From: Clostridia bacterium
Lineage (GTDB): Bacteria > Bacillota > Clostridia > Oscillospirales > CAG-272
DNA length: 6,473 nucleotides
NCBI GenBank assembly: GCA_024408015.1
Contig: JAKSVJ010000073.1
Span: 1-6,473, forward strand
Direction: 5' to 3'
In this document: positions 1-5,500 of the stretch, one piece after another
Layout: each line of letters opens with the position of its first letter
Numbering within the stretch: the stretch's first letter is position 1
The notes under the pieces: generated by a model
What the model saw: only the letters and a program-made list of their open reading frames with translations
Told to the model about the DNA's origin: nothing
Databases searched by the model: none
Position numbers and translations under genes: made by a program

Positions 1-21
1 ATTTTCAAATATTCAATTGTG

Positions 22-576
22 TTATACCCATACAAATTTTCTATAGTATAATATGAAATTTGCTTCTAAATATCTACTCATTTTGCCTATATAAGGTTCA
101 AAATCAGTCAAATTATAATTCCTTTTAAATCTTCCACCCAATGGAAAATACCTGAAATAATACCAGAAATAAGTAAATAAATGCTTGTTCCAAAAGTAGA
201 CGTATTTATTCTTATAATAATACTCATAATTGTAAGCAAATATCAGATTTGGATTCAATAAAATCTTTCCATATCCATGACGCTTTAGCTCATTTTCAAT
301 GCAAATTGGACCCATTGTGACAATTGGTATAATTTTTCCATCATCCGATTTTATCTCTGCTTTTACAAAGACTGTTTGTCGGATAATTTTGCCATCTTTT
401 TCAATAACAAAATTAAGTTCTGGAATGAAATCGCTGTGGTTTCTTATTTGGTGCATGACATAATGTTCAAGACATCCTGGACGATATACGTTCCAAAATG
501 AATCTCTTATCATGTTTTCTACTGCTTTTTGTTCTTCTTTTCTTTCTAATCTAATGATATAGTCATTTTTATTCAT
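22..576 (-). CDS. Chimeric GNAT acetyltransferase: YhbS-like N-terminal half, unrelated aromatic-rich C-terminus
   Basis: Residues 1-107 resemble the clostridial YhbS-like GNAT N-acetyltransferases: an N-terminal segment with SFWNVYRPGC (26-35) and LEHY (36-39), the beta-4 strand VTMGPICI (87-94), and the acetyl-CoA pyrophosphate loop RHGYG (99-103). After Leu107 (about nt 255) the match to the family stops. The helix and the later strand with the usual GN-x-x-F/YY-x-x-x-GF segment are missing. Residues 108-184 are instead a tail with about 29 aromatic residues in 77 that I do not recognise. I tested the other two frames from the junction and both hit stops without restoring the family, so a simple frameshift does not explain it. 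The start is the ATG at 576, six bases after a perfect AGGAGG (583-588); an in-frame ATG at 606 would put that site inside the gene. Acetyltransferase activity is doubtful because half of the fold is replaced. Confidence 0.75.
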   Translation of the reverse strand: MNKNDYIIRLERKEEQKAVENMIRDSFWNVYRPGCLEHYVMHQIRNHSDFIPELNFVIEKDGKIIRQTVFVKAEIKSDDGKIIPIVTMGPICIENELKRHGYGKILLNPNLIFAYNYEYYYKNKYVYFWNKHLFTYFWYYFRYFPLGGRFKRNYNLTDFEPYIGKMSRYLEANFILYYRKFVWV

Positions 577-582
577 TTTTAT

Positions 583-588
583 CCTCCT
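583..588 (-). promoter_or_regulatory. Consensus Shine-Dalgarno site fixing the GNAT start
   Basis: The minus strand reads AGGAGG here, with six bases (ATAAAA) before the ATG at 574-576. This perfect site decides in favour of the shorter start over the in-frame ATG at 604-606. Confidence 0.85.
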
Positions 589-607
589 GATGATTGTTGA
601 CTGCAAT

Positions 608-649
608 GCTGAGAGGTTGTGTTTAGATTGAATTCACTGACCTCTCAGC
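608..649. repeat. Perfect 10-bp inverted repeat with 22-nt spacer in the GNAT leader
   Basis: GCTGAGAGGT (608-617) and its exact reverse complement ACCTCTCAGC (640-649) flank 22 bases. No U-run follows on either strand, so it is not an ordinary intrinsic terminator. In a plus-strand RNA the stem would gain three G-U pairs (607/650, 618/639, 619/638). In the minus-strand transcript these become A-C type mismatches. It lies 20-62 nt upstream of the AGGAGG of the GNAT gene, so it would be in that gene's leader. It could be an RNA structure, an operator-like site or a scar of rearrangement; nothing in the sequence decides between these. Confidence 0.55.
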
Positions 650-714
650 GAATTACAATCTCCAATGTTGTGTTCTTTATCAAAAAGGACGCTCCTAAAA
701 AATATAATATTTAT

Positions 715-730
715 AAAAAGCCTTAAGGCT
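715..730 (-). terminator. Candidate intrinsic terminator after the Dabb gene
   Basis: Reading the minus strand, the palindrome AGCCTTAAGGCT (730-719) is followed directly by TTTT (718-715). It starts 13 nt after the stop of the Dabb-like gene, where the long gene run ends and the only large gap begins. The stem is short (4-5 bp), so termination may be weak. A second, weaker element (AGGA-GCG-TCCT then TTTTT on the minus strand, 680-695) follows downstream. Confidence 0.45.
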
Positions 731-742
731 AATTATCATTAA

Positions 743-1027
743 TTAATCACAATCAAAAATTGCTTTTGACTCAATATATTTTGAATACGTGTTTTTCCAT
801 TCTTTGTGGAAGACACTATTGTCGTATTCTTCAAGTGCAGATTTTTCCATGACGAGTACAATCATCAAGTCATATCGATTTGCTCTATCAATTACATTTT
901 TGTGGATTTCTACACTATGAATGCCTTTTATTTCAAGTGCTGCACTAAAAAGTTTTTCAATGTCAGGTATTAAAGAATCCTTGTCATTTACAAGGTTGTT
1001 CCATTTTACGATGATGTGATGTCTCAT
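743..1027 (-). CDS. Dabb-family (stress-responsive A/B barrel) small protein
   Basis: This 94-residue protein has the size and pattern of a single Dabb (dimeric alpha+beta barrel) domain. It opens with the hydrophobic strand HHIIVKW (3-9). A central helix and the strand GIHSVEIHKN (35-44) follow. Then comes RYDLMIVLVM (51-60), followed by EEYDNSVFHKEW (66-77), matching the family's R-x-D-L strand and the Y-x-x-x-x-x-H segment. Members are small dimeric cytosolic proteins, mostly of unknown substrate; some plant and actinobacterial relatives act in polyketide cyclisation or stress. The start is 2 nt after the NUDIX stop. The nearest Shine-Dalgarno-like sequence, AAGGA, lies about 12 nt upstream inside the NUDIX gene, so translation is probably coupled. 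It appears to be the last gene of the operon. The fold is likely; the function is unknown. Confidence 0.75.
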   Translation of the reverse strand: MRHHIIVKWNNLVNDKDSLIPDIEKLFSAALEIKGIHSVEIHKNVIDRANRYDLMIVLVMEKSALEEYDNSVFHKEWKNTYSKYIESKAIFDCD

Positions 1028-1029
1028 AA

Positions 1030-1593
1030 CTAAACATTATCCTTCTTTTCGCACCACGTTTTTACAATATCGAATCCTTCAATCGGTACACAAAACTTTT
1101 TATCCGTAGGTGGTCTTAATACTTCGTTTAGGTATGAAACATCAAACCATTCTACACACTCAACTTCCTCTTCTTGGAGTTTGAGAGATGAAATATCTAC
1201 ATCTTTAGTGTAGACATAAACGAAAGCAATCTCTTTATCAATAAAAGTTTTCCCATAGAATTCTTTGCTGTAATCGATGACAAATTTGTCGGCATATTCT
1301 AAATCACCATCAAGTGCTTTGATTCCGAGCTCTTCTTCGAGTTCTCTCTTAGCAGATTCAAGTGGTTCATGGCCGGCAGTAATATGACCAGCGGATGAAG
1401 TATCGTATCTACCAGGGAAGCTATCTTTGTTTTGTGATCTTTTTTGTAATAGAAGTTGCCAAGAATTATTTGTTTTTCTTGCTATCCATATATGAGCAGT
1501 TCTATGTCTATAGCCCTTTGAATGGGCTACACTACGTTCGACGATTTCACCGGTTGGAATTCCGTTTTCGTCGACAATGTCAAACATTTCCAT
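1030..1593 (-). CDS. NUDIX hydrolase, IPP-isomerase-like/YfcD-like subfamily
   Basis: At 187 residues this is a full-length NUDIX protein of the type with the N-terminal lead-in FDIVDENG...PTGEIVERS (4-21) and HRTAHIWI (30-37). The Nudix box spans residues 69-91: G69, then R83-E84-L85 and E87-E88-x-G90, the Mg2+-binding and catalytic core. The first Glu of the classical box is His75 here, with a Glu next to it at 76; the REUxEExGU core is intact, so activity is expected. Relatives hydrolyse nucleoside-diphosphate-linked substrates, but the substrate cannot be read from sequence. The ATG at 1593 follows AGGTG with five bases between. The gene sits 18 nt after the DUF6485-like gene and ends in TAG two bases before the Dabb gene. 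Confidence 0.9.
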   Translation of the reverse strand: MEMFDIVDENGIPTGEIVERSVAHSKGYRHRTAHIWIARKTNNSWQLLLQKRSQNKDSFPGRYDTSSAGHITAGHEPLESAKRELEEELGIKALDGDLEYADKFVIDYSKEFYGKTFIDKEIAFVYVYTKDVDISSLKLQEEEVECVEWFDVSYLNEVLRPPTDKKFCVPIEGFDIVKTWCEKKDNV

Positions 1594-1611
1594 TATTACA
1601 CCTAAATTAAT

Positions 1612-1830
1612 TTATTCTTTATCTTCTATGCCAAATACTGTTTTTGCAAAATCTTCAAAGTAATATGCTTTTCCCATTTTTGGCTTATTTGTTGCTTTGA
1701 AGAAACAACTAGGGATTTCTCCACGTGATAAGTTCTTTTCAATGCATGGTGTGCATCCTTGATTATGGTTTGAAGGATGGTTTGGGCATTTTGTATCAGT
1801 GCAAGTGCACATTGTTTTAGCGTCAATCAT
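1612..1830 (-). CDS. Small Cys-rich DUF6485-like protein, putative metal binding
   Basis: This 72-residue protein has six cysteines in an ordered pattern: C8-x-C10, C15-P, C26-x-x-C29 and P40-S-C42-F-F. The pattern C-x-C-x4-C-P, C-x-x-C, P-x-C-F-F resembles the short clostridial family I know as DUF6485. The cysteines suggest zinc or iron-sulfur binding, which is inference. No signal peptide or membrane segment is present, so it is probably cytosolic. I chose the ATG at 1830 because TGAGG lies eight bases before it (overlapping the ElaA stop) and the protein then starts just before the first Cys pair. The upstream in-frame ATGs at 1857 and 1842 lie inside the ElaA-like gene without comparable sites. 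It sits in the operon between an acetyltransferase and a NUDIX hydrolase. The function is unknown. Confidence 0.75.
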   Translation of the reverse strand: MIDAKTMCTCTDTKCPNHPSNHNQGCTPCIEKNLSRGEIPSCFFKATNKPKMGKAYYFEDFAKTVFGIEDKE

Positions 1831-1838
1831 AGTTAACC

Positions 1839-2282
1839 TCATTTTAAGTGAAGACACATTTTCTTGTGTGGAATGCCGTCTTCAAGGAACTCTTCAGAGA
1901 TAACCTCAAATCCTTTTTTCATGTAGAATCCAACAGCATGAGTTTGTGCTTCAATATATATATCGTTTATATCAGGCATGGTTTTGACAAATTCTATGGC
2001 TTGGGTCAATGTTTGTCCACCATAGCCTTTTCCTCTTTTTGTAGTCAAGACTCTTCCTATTTTTACGGTATTTTTAAGTTCTGACATTTTGTATAGTCTA
2101 ATATATGCAACAAGTGTATCATCGTCATCTCTTAACACGACGTGATAACTTATGTTATCAAGGTCATCGAGATCTTGATATATGCATTTTTGCTCAACCA
2201 CAAAAACTTCCGAGCGAGCTCTTAATATATCATATAACTCATTGATATTAAACTCGTTAAAATACTTAATTGATAATTTCAT
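1839..2282 (-). CDS. ElaA-like GNAT family N-acetyltransferase
   Basis: This 147-residue protein has the hallmarks of the ElaA branch of GNAT acetyltransferases. Residues 20-42 carry LRxxSEVFVVEQ, then CIYQDLDDLD (33-42). His47 and the strand LVAYIRLY (57-64) follow. Next are the beta-4 strand VKIGRVLT (73-80) and the acetyl-CoA loop RGKGYGG (83-89). Residues 111-125 carry EAQTHAVGFYMKKGF, the late GNAT strand-helix, and GIPHKKM (136-142) closes the fold. Unlike the GNAT at the left end, this one is complete. It should transfer an acetyl group from acetyl-CoA to an amine; the acceptor is unknown for this branch. Its ATG overlaps the thioesterase stop (ATGA), with CGGAG upstream inside that gene, so the two are probably translationally coupled. 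Confidence 0.9.
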   Translation of the reverse strand: MKLSIKYFNEFNINELYDILRARSEVFVVEQKCIYQDLDDLDNISYHVVLRDDDDTLVAYIRLYKMSELKNTVKIGRVLTTKRGKGYGGQTLTQAIEFVKTMPDINDIYIEAQTHAVGFYMKKGFEVISEEFLEDGIPHKKMCLHLK

Positions 2283-2686
2283 TTTGTCTCCGCAAGATCT
2301 GTTAATGCTTTTGCAAAATCAGGGAACATCTTACTAAGATGTATTGGTCTTCCTGCAGCATTAACAAAGCAATGAGAGGAATGAGCAGTACAAACAGTAT
2401 CATTGTTTTGATTTGTCATAGTATATCTAATGATTAATTTGATGCCTTTAAACTCCTCAACAACTACATCTATTGTAATATCGTCAGCAAATGTTGTTGG
2501 CTTTCTGTAATCGCAATTAACATTAACGACTGGTGATATGATTCCATCTTTTTCCAATTTATCGTATCCGTATCCAATCTTTTCCAAAAAGTCGACACGA
2601 GCTTCTTCCATCCAACGAATGTAATTTGAATGGTGGGTTATACCCATTTTATCGGTTTCATAGTATTGAACTCTGTGCTTGTACAT
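2279..2686 (-). CDS. Acyl-CoA thioesterase, 4HBT hot-dog family (YbgC/FadM-like)
   Basis: The 135-residue length and the N-terminal motif YYETDKMGITHHSNYIRWME (8-27), followed by E28-A29-R30, are diagnostic of 4-hydroxybenzoyl-CoA-thioesterase-like hot-dog enzymes. Asp12 is the likely catalytic acid, with His18/His19, Asn21-Tyr22 and the Glu27/Glu28 helix completing the site. The strand VNVNCDYRKPTTFADDI (54-70) is the usual second conserved block. These enzymes work as homotetramers or dimers in the cytosol and hydrolyse acyl-CoA or acyl-ACP thioesters. The chain-length preference cannot be told from sequence. The ATG at 2686 has AGGAG seven bases upstream. It is 34 nt after the LysE-type gene, the widest gap in the operon, and overlaps the downstream ElaA-like gene by 4 nt. 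Confidence 0.9.
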   Translation of the reverse strand: MYKHRVQYYETDKMGITHHSNYIRWMEEARVDFLEKIGYGYDKLEKDGIISPVVNVNCDYRKPTTFADDITIDVVVEEFKGIKLIIRYTMTNQNNDTVCTAHSSHCFVNAAGRPIHLSKMFPDFAKALTDLAETK

Positions 2687-2720
2687 TTTGATCTCCTATT
2701 TTTTAATTTTTGTTCTTGCT

Positions 2721-3302
2721 TTAGAAGAAGAGTGAAACAGCACAATAAACAAGAAGAAGTGCCATTATAGTGTTAACGATTTTAGAGTATTTTGATATTA
2801 TTTTACAAAAAACTGATCCACATAAAGCCCATACATATGAACCGGAAGAACCAATTACTGTTAGGACAAATGTGAAGAATATAATCCAAGGAACTGTATT
2901 ATAAACTGGGAGTACATAAATTGACATGGCAGTTATTGAATACACATATATCTTTGGATTCATAAACTGCAATAACATTCCAGACAAAAATCCTATTTTG
3001 TTATTATCATCGCTGCTTATATTGTCACCACTGCGAAAAATCTTCCAAGCAAGCCATAGCATATATATAGCACCAATGATTTCTATTACTATTTCAATTT
3101 TTGGTATCAACGAATATAAAGTTGTAGTAAATAGTGAGCAAGCTGTCATGACTATAGCAAAACCAACGGTTATTCCAAAGTTAAATGATACACTTTTTTT
3201 AAAGCCAAGTCTTGCTGAGTTGCTCATTGATAAAATGTTATTTGCTCCGGGTGTGTACGCACACAAGAAGCAATATATTAAAAAGTCAACTATTTTAAAC
3301 AT
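2721..3302 (-). CDS. LysE/RhtB-type amino-acid exporter family membrane protein
   Basis: This 193-residue membrane protein has about six hydrophobic segments and both LysE-superfamily hallmarks. The first is TPGANN (17-22; usually TPGPNN) at the end of the first membrane helix. The second is GMLLQFMNPKIY (108-119) at the start of the fourth. Helix 3 (70-90) is followed by a hydrophilic loop (91-102), as in the family. Members export amino acids or small metabolites from the cytoplasm by cation antiport; the cargo is unknown. The start fits family length, but the 13 nt between the kinase stop and this ATG contain no Shine-Dalgarno sequence, only A/T-rich bases. Translation probably depends on ribosomes arriving from the upstream gene. 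No LysG-like regulator is present in the window. Confidence 0.85.
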   Translation of the reverse strand: MFKIVDFLIYCFLCAYTPGANNILSMSNSARLGFKKSVSFNFGITVGFAIVMTACSLFTTTLYSLIPKIEIVIEIIGAIYMLWLAWKIFRSGDNISSDDNNKIGFLSGMLLQFMNPKIYVYSITAMSIYVLPVYNTVPWIIFFTFVLTVIGSSGSYVWALCGSVFCKIISKYSKIVNTIMALLLVYCAVSLFF

Positions 3303-3315
3303 GTATAATTAAATT

Positions 3316-4239
3316 TTAATTTATCTTTATTCCAAACTCTTCTGGCATGAATCTAGGACAAACATTTTCCATAGTACAAATGACAGAAGATGCTAATCTT
3401 GTACCAATTTCACAAGCTTCTTTTAGAGTTTTGTTGTATGTTAAGCCGATTGTGACTCCAGAGAAGAATGCATCACCCGCACCAGTTGTATCAACCACGT
3501 CAACTTGAATGGCAGGACAAACTCCATTTTCTCCATCCAAGGAAGCATATACAGCACCTTTATCACCCATTGTGACAACCATTTTTTTGATTTGTGCTTG
3601 ATTGATTTTTTGCATGGCTATTTTTGCCATTTTTGCGGGTTCTATTCCATCATAATCCTCGGAGAAGAGAAGTCCAGCTTCTTGCTGATTGCATACTATA
3701 CAATCAATATTCTTGAGTAAATCTCTTCTCTCTAGAGCGATACTCATATTAGAGATAACAGCAAATATCTTTTTGTCATATTTCTTGGCAAATTCAATTG
3801 TCTTTTTTACAATTTCTTTGTCCATGTCAAATTCTAAAACGATACTGTCGGCATCAGAGAATATCTCATCACCTTTTTCACAAATTATGTCATATATTGG
3901 CATAAGATCAGGTCTTTTTGAAATTGATGACACAACATCACCATTGTTATCAAATATTGCTAGCCAAGTTCCCATTCCGTCAGGGAGGCTCTTCATGTAT
4001 TTAGTGTTGACTTTATGATTGTTTAATTTCTCAATAACGTCGATACCATTACCGTTGTCATCAACCAAGCTAATAAATGTTGGTTTTAGCTCAACATTCG
4101 CAATGTCTTCTGTAACATTACGAGCAACTCCACCATGTTTAATTTCTACACGGCCGGAGTTTCTTCCTCCTGGGATATATTTTGTGAAAGGGTATCCCTT
4201 TACATCAACAAATACTGCGCCTAATACTACAATACTCAT
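3316..4239 (-). CDS. PfkB-family (ribokinase-like) kinase, pseudouridine-kinase-like branch
   Basis: The 307-residue length is typical of ribokinase-like kinases. Visible motifs are the substrate-side glycine motif in KHGGVARNV (34-42), the NxxE Mg2+/phosphate motif NQQE (184-187), TMGDKGA (223-229), and the PfkB signature DTTGAGDAFFSG (250-261) with Asp256 as catalytic base and GAGD as anion hole. The N-terminal pattern VDVKGYPF (11-18) and GGRNSG (24-29) resembles pseudouridine-kinase-like members more than fructokinases or 1-phosphofructokinases. It should phosphorylate the sugar moiety of a nucleoside or sugar with ATP. No pseudouridine-5'-phosphate glycosidase is visible nearby, so substrate assignment is inference. 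The ATG at 4239 has GTGAG six bases upstream, a modest site, and lies 17 nt after the nitroreductase stop. Confidence 0.9.
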   Translation of the reverse strand: MSIVVLGAVFVDVKGYPFTKYIPGGRNSGRVEIKHGGVARNVTEDIANVELKPTFISLVDDNGNGIDVIEKLNNHKVNTKYMKSLPDGMGTWLAIFDNNGDVVSSISKRPDLMPIYDIICEKGDEIFSDADSIVLEFDMDKEIVKKTIEFAKKYDKKIFAVISNMSIALERRDLLKNIDCIVCNQQEAGLLFSEDYDGIEPAKMAKIAMQKINQAQIKKMVVTMGDKGAVYASLDGENGVCPAIQVDVVDTTGAGDAFFSGVTIGLTYNKTLKEACEIGTRLASSVICTMENVCPRFMPEEFGIKIN

Positions 4240-4256
4240 AATTTTCTCACTTAATT

Positions 4257-4817
4257 TTAATTTTCTTTTGACTGAAGAGACTTTCTAGGTGGTATTCTTA
4301 AATATTTTTTGTCATGGTAACCAATAACAAGACAAGAGATTATCTTGTAACCTTTTGGTAGATTCATGAGCTTTTTGACTTTTCCACTTGCCGAAGCAAA
4401 TGCCTGGAAGAATCCACTATAAAGAACTCCTAGTCCAAGGCTTTCTGCCATGAGTTCCATATATGAACTAGCAAGTCCACCATTAATCTTGCTCTTGCTA
4501 ACAACAACTATTACTAGTGGAGCATTCTTGAAAAAGAAATCATCTTTGATATCAAGGCTTCTTACTGTACTAGATACTTTCTTAGCAATATTAAGACCTT
4601 TGTTGAGCAATTTCATGCAATGCTCTTCAATTTCTTTTTGTTTTGAACCGAGAATTATATATGAAACATCTTGGTCATTTTTTGCTGTTGGGCAATAACG
4701 TCCAGCTTCTAGAATTTTGTCAATTTTTTCTTGTTCTACTGGTTTGTCGTTAAACTTACGAATAGAACGTCTGCTTTTCATAGCTTGGAGAAGTTTGTCT
4801 GAATCTAATTCAGTCAT
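4257..4817 (-). CDS. Nitroreductase-family flavoprotein, partner of the upstream ferredoxin
   Basis: This 186-residue protein has the FMN-binding N-terminus of the nitroreductase fold, SRRSIRKF (15-22). EAGRYCPTAKNDQ (37-49) follows, then NAPLVIVVV (98-106). The C-terminal FMN/dimer segment MAESLGLGVLYSGFF (123-137) ends in IGYHDKKYLRIPPRKS (165-180). These FMN enzymes work as homodimers and reduce nitro groups, quinones or flavins. The ferredoxin next door suggests electrons come from reduced ferredoxin rather than only NAD(P)H, which is inference. The ATG follows the ferredoxin TAA with no gap and in the same reading frame. There is no strong Shine-Dalgarno, only GAAGAA about 11 nt upstream, so initiation probably depends on termination-reinitiation at the ferredoxin stop. 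Many relatives are single ferredoxin-nitroreductase fusions; this one is a split version. Confidence 0.92.
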   Translation of the reverse strand: MTELDSDKLLQAMKSRRSIRKFNDKPVEQEKIDKILEAGRYCPTAKNDQDVSYIILGSKQKEIEEHCMKLLNKGLNIAKKVSSTVRSLDIKDDFFFKNAPLVIVVVSKSKINGGLASSYMELMAESLGLGVLYSGFFQAFASASGKVKKLMNLPKGYKIISCLVIGYHDKKYLRIPPRKSLQSKEN

Positions 4818-5036
4818 TTAGACGCATTCTTCATTTTCCATCTCAACATAACCACCCATAGATATAGCCTTTTGTGGGCAGATAGCGTAGCAATGTCCAC
4901 ATTCAAGACAACCAGCATCGTGAACTTTAGCTACACCTTCACTGATAAAAAAGTGACCATTTGGACAATCGCTCATGCAAAGGGCACATCCAATACACTT
5001 ATTCTCGTCGACTTTAATAATTGATTTGTTTCCCAT
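4818..5036 (-). CDS. 2[4Fe-4S] ferredoxin
   Basis: This 72-residue protein has two full 4Fe-4S motifs: C14-x2-C17-x2-C20-x3-C24-P and C43-x2-C46-x2-C49-x3-C53-P, each lending its last Cys to the other cluster as in clostridial ferredoxins. It is a cytosolic low-potential one-electron carrier. The short C-terminal extension MGGYVEMENEECV (60-72) is followed at once by TAA and the nitroreductase ATG in the same frame, so it is the likely electron donor of that enzyme. The start at 5036 follows GAGG (5043-5046) with six bases between. The longer ORF beginning at 5090 would start inside the EamA gene and add a non-ferredoxin N-terminus, so I rejected it. The gap to the EamA gene is 17 nt. Confidence 0.93.
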   Translation of the reverse strand: MGNKSIIKVDENKCIGCALCMSDCPNGHFFISEGVAKVHDAGCLECGHCYAICPQKAISMGGYVEMENEECV

Positions 5037-5053
5037 AATTATCCTCGTGTTGA

Positions 5054-5482
5054 TTATTTTATGTTTATTAATCCTAAGCCAGCAAGGCATACTATTATGC
5101 CCACGACTTTATTCCAAGTAATGGATTCTTTGTAGCACAGATAACCAACGAAGATTAATATCATTGTTAAGACGGCGGATTGAATGATTTGAGCTGTACT
5201 TATATTCCAACCGAATTTATACATATAGATGTATCCAACCTCAAGACCAACAATTGCAAGGCCCAAAACCCAAGGTGCCCAATTGAGATGCTTGTATTCA
5301 TTAACGATATTTGCATTTTTATTCAAAACAAAATAAAGAATTAATGAAGCTACAGCACCGACGGCATAGGTTATAGTGAGGGAAGCAAGAGGGTGCATTG
5401 AATCTGGAACTGATTTTGTGCAAATGTGGTAAAAGACATTTGATAGGACCACTAAAGCTAATGGCAATAGATAGTTAAACAT
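5054..5482 (-). CDS. Half-size EamA/DMT-family transporter, four membrane segments
   Basis: This 142-residue protein has four predicted membrane helices (about 2-20, 32-53, 70-88, 97-115), with a fifth hydrophobic stretch at 126-140. It carries the EamA end pattern KESITWNKVVGIIVCLAGLG (118-137), in which the E-S-x-T-W stretch before the last helix is typical of the drug/metabolite transporter superfamily. Full EamA proteins have ten helices made of two repeats. This is one repeat and would have to form a dimer, as small multidrug-resistance-like members do. The cargo is unknown. AAGGA lies about ten bases before the ATG. It sits 18 nt after the Pr6Pr gene and 17 nt before the ferredoxin gene. 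Confidence 0.82.
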   Translation of the reverse strand: MFNYLLPLALVVLSNVFYHICTKSVPDSMHPLASLTITYAVGAVASLILYFVLNKNANIVNEYKHLNWAPWVLGLAIVGLEVGYIYMYKFGWNISTAQIIQSAVLTMILIFVGYLCYKESITWNKVVGIIVCLAGLGLINIK

Positions 5483-5500
5483 AATGATATAGTCCTTGTC

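Noticed and set aside
1..255. Simple frameshift explaining the odd GNAT C-terminus
   Set aside because: Neither other minus-strand frame after the junction gives GNAT-like sequence; both meet stop codons quickly.
608..649. Integron attC site for the inverted repeat
   Set aside because: The conserved GTTRRRY/RYYYAAC core sites are absent, and the genes are tightly packed as an operon rather than separated by repeated recombination sites.
1626..1826. 66-codon minus-strand ORF overlapping the Cys-rich gene
   Set aside because: Wrong frame of the same DNA; the Cys pattern and the Shine-Dalgarno support the other frame.
2926..3312. 128-codon plus-strand ORF
   Set aside because: Antisense shadow of the LysE-type gene, which has clear family motifs on the other strand.
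3689..4288. Two plus-strand ORFs opposite the PfkB gene
   Set aside because: They mirror the kinase gene, have no recognisable domain, and the minus strand carries all PfkB motifs.
5037..5090. N-terminal extension of the ferredoxin
   Set aside because: It overlaps the end of the EamA gene, the GAGG site lies inside it, and ferredoxins start close to the first Cys motif.
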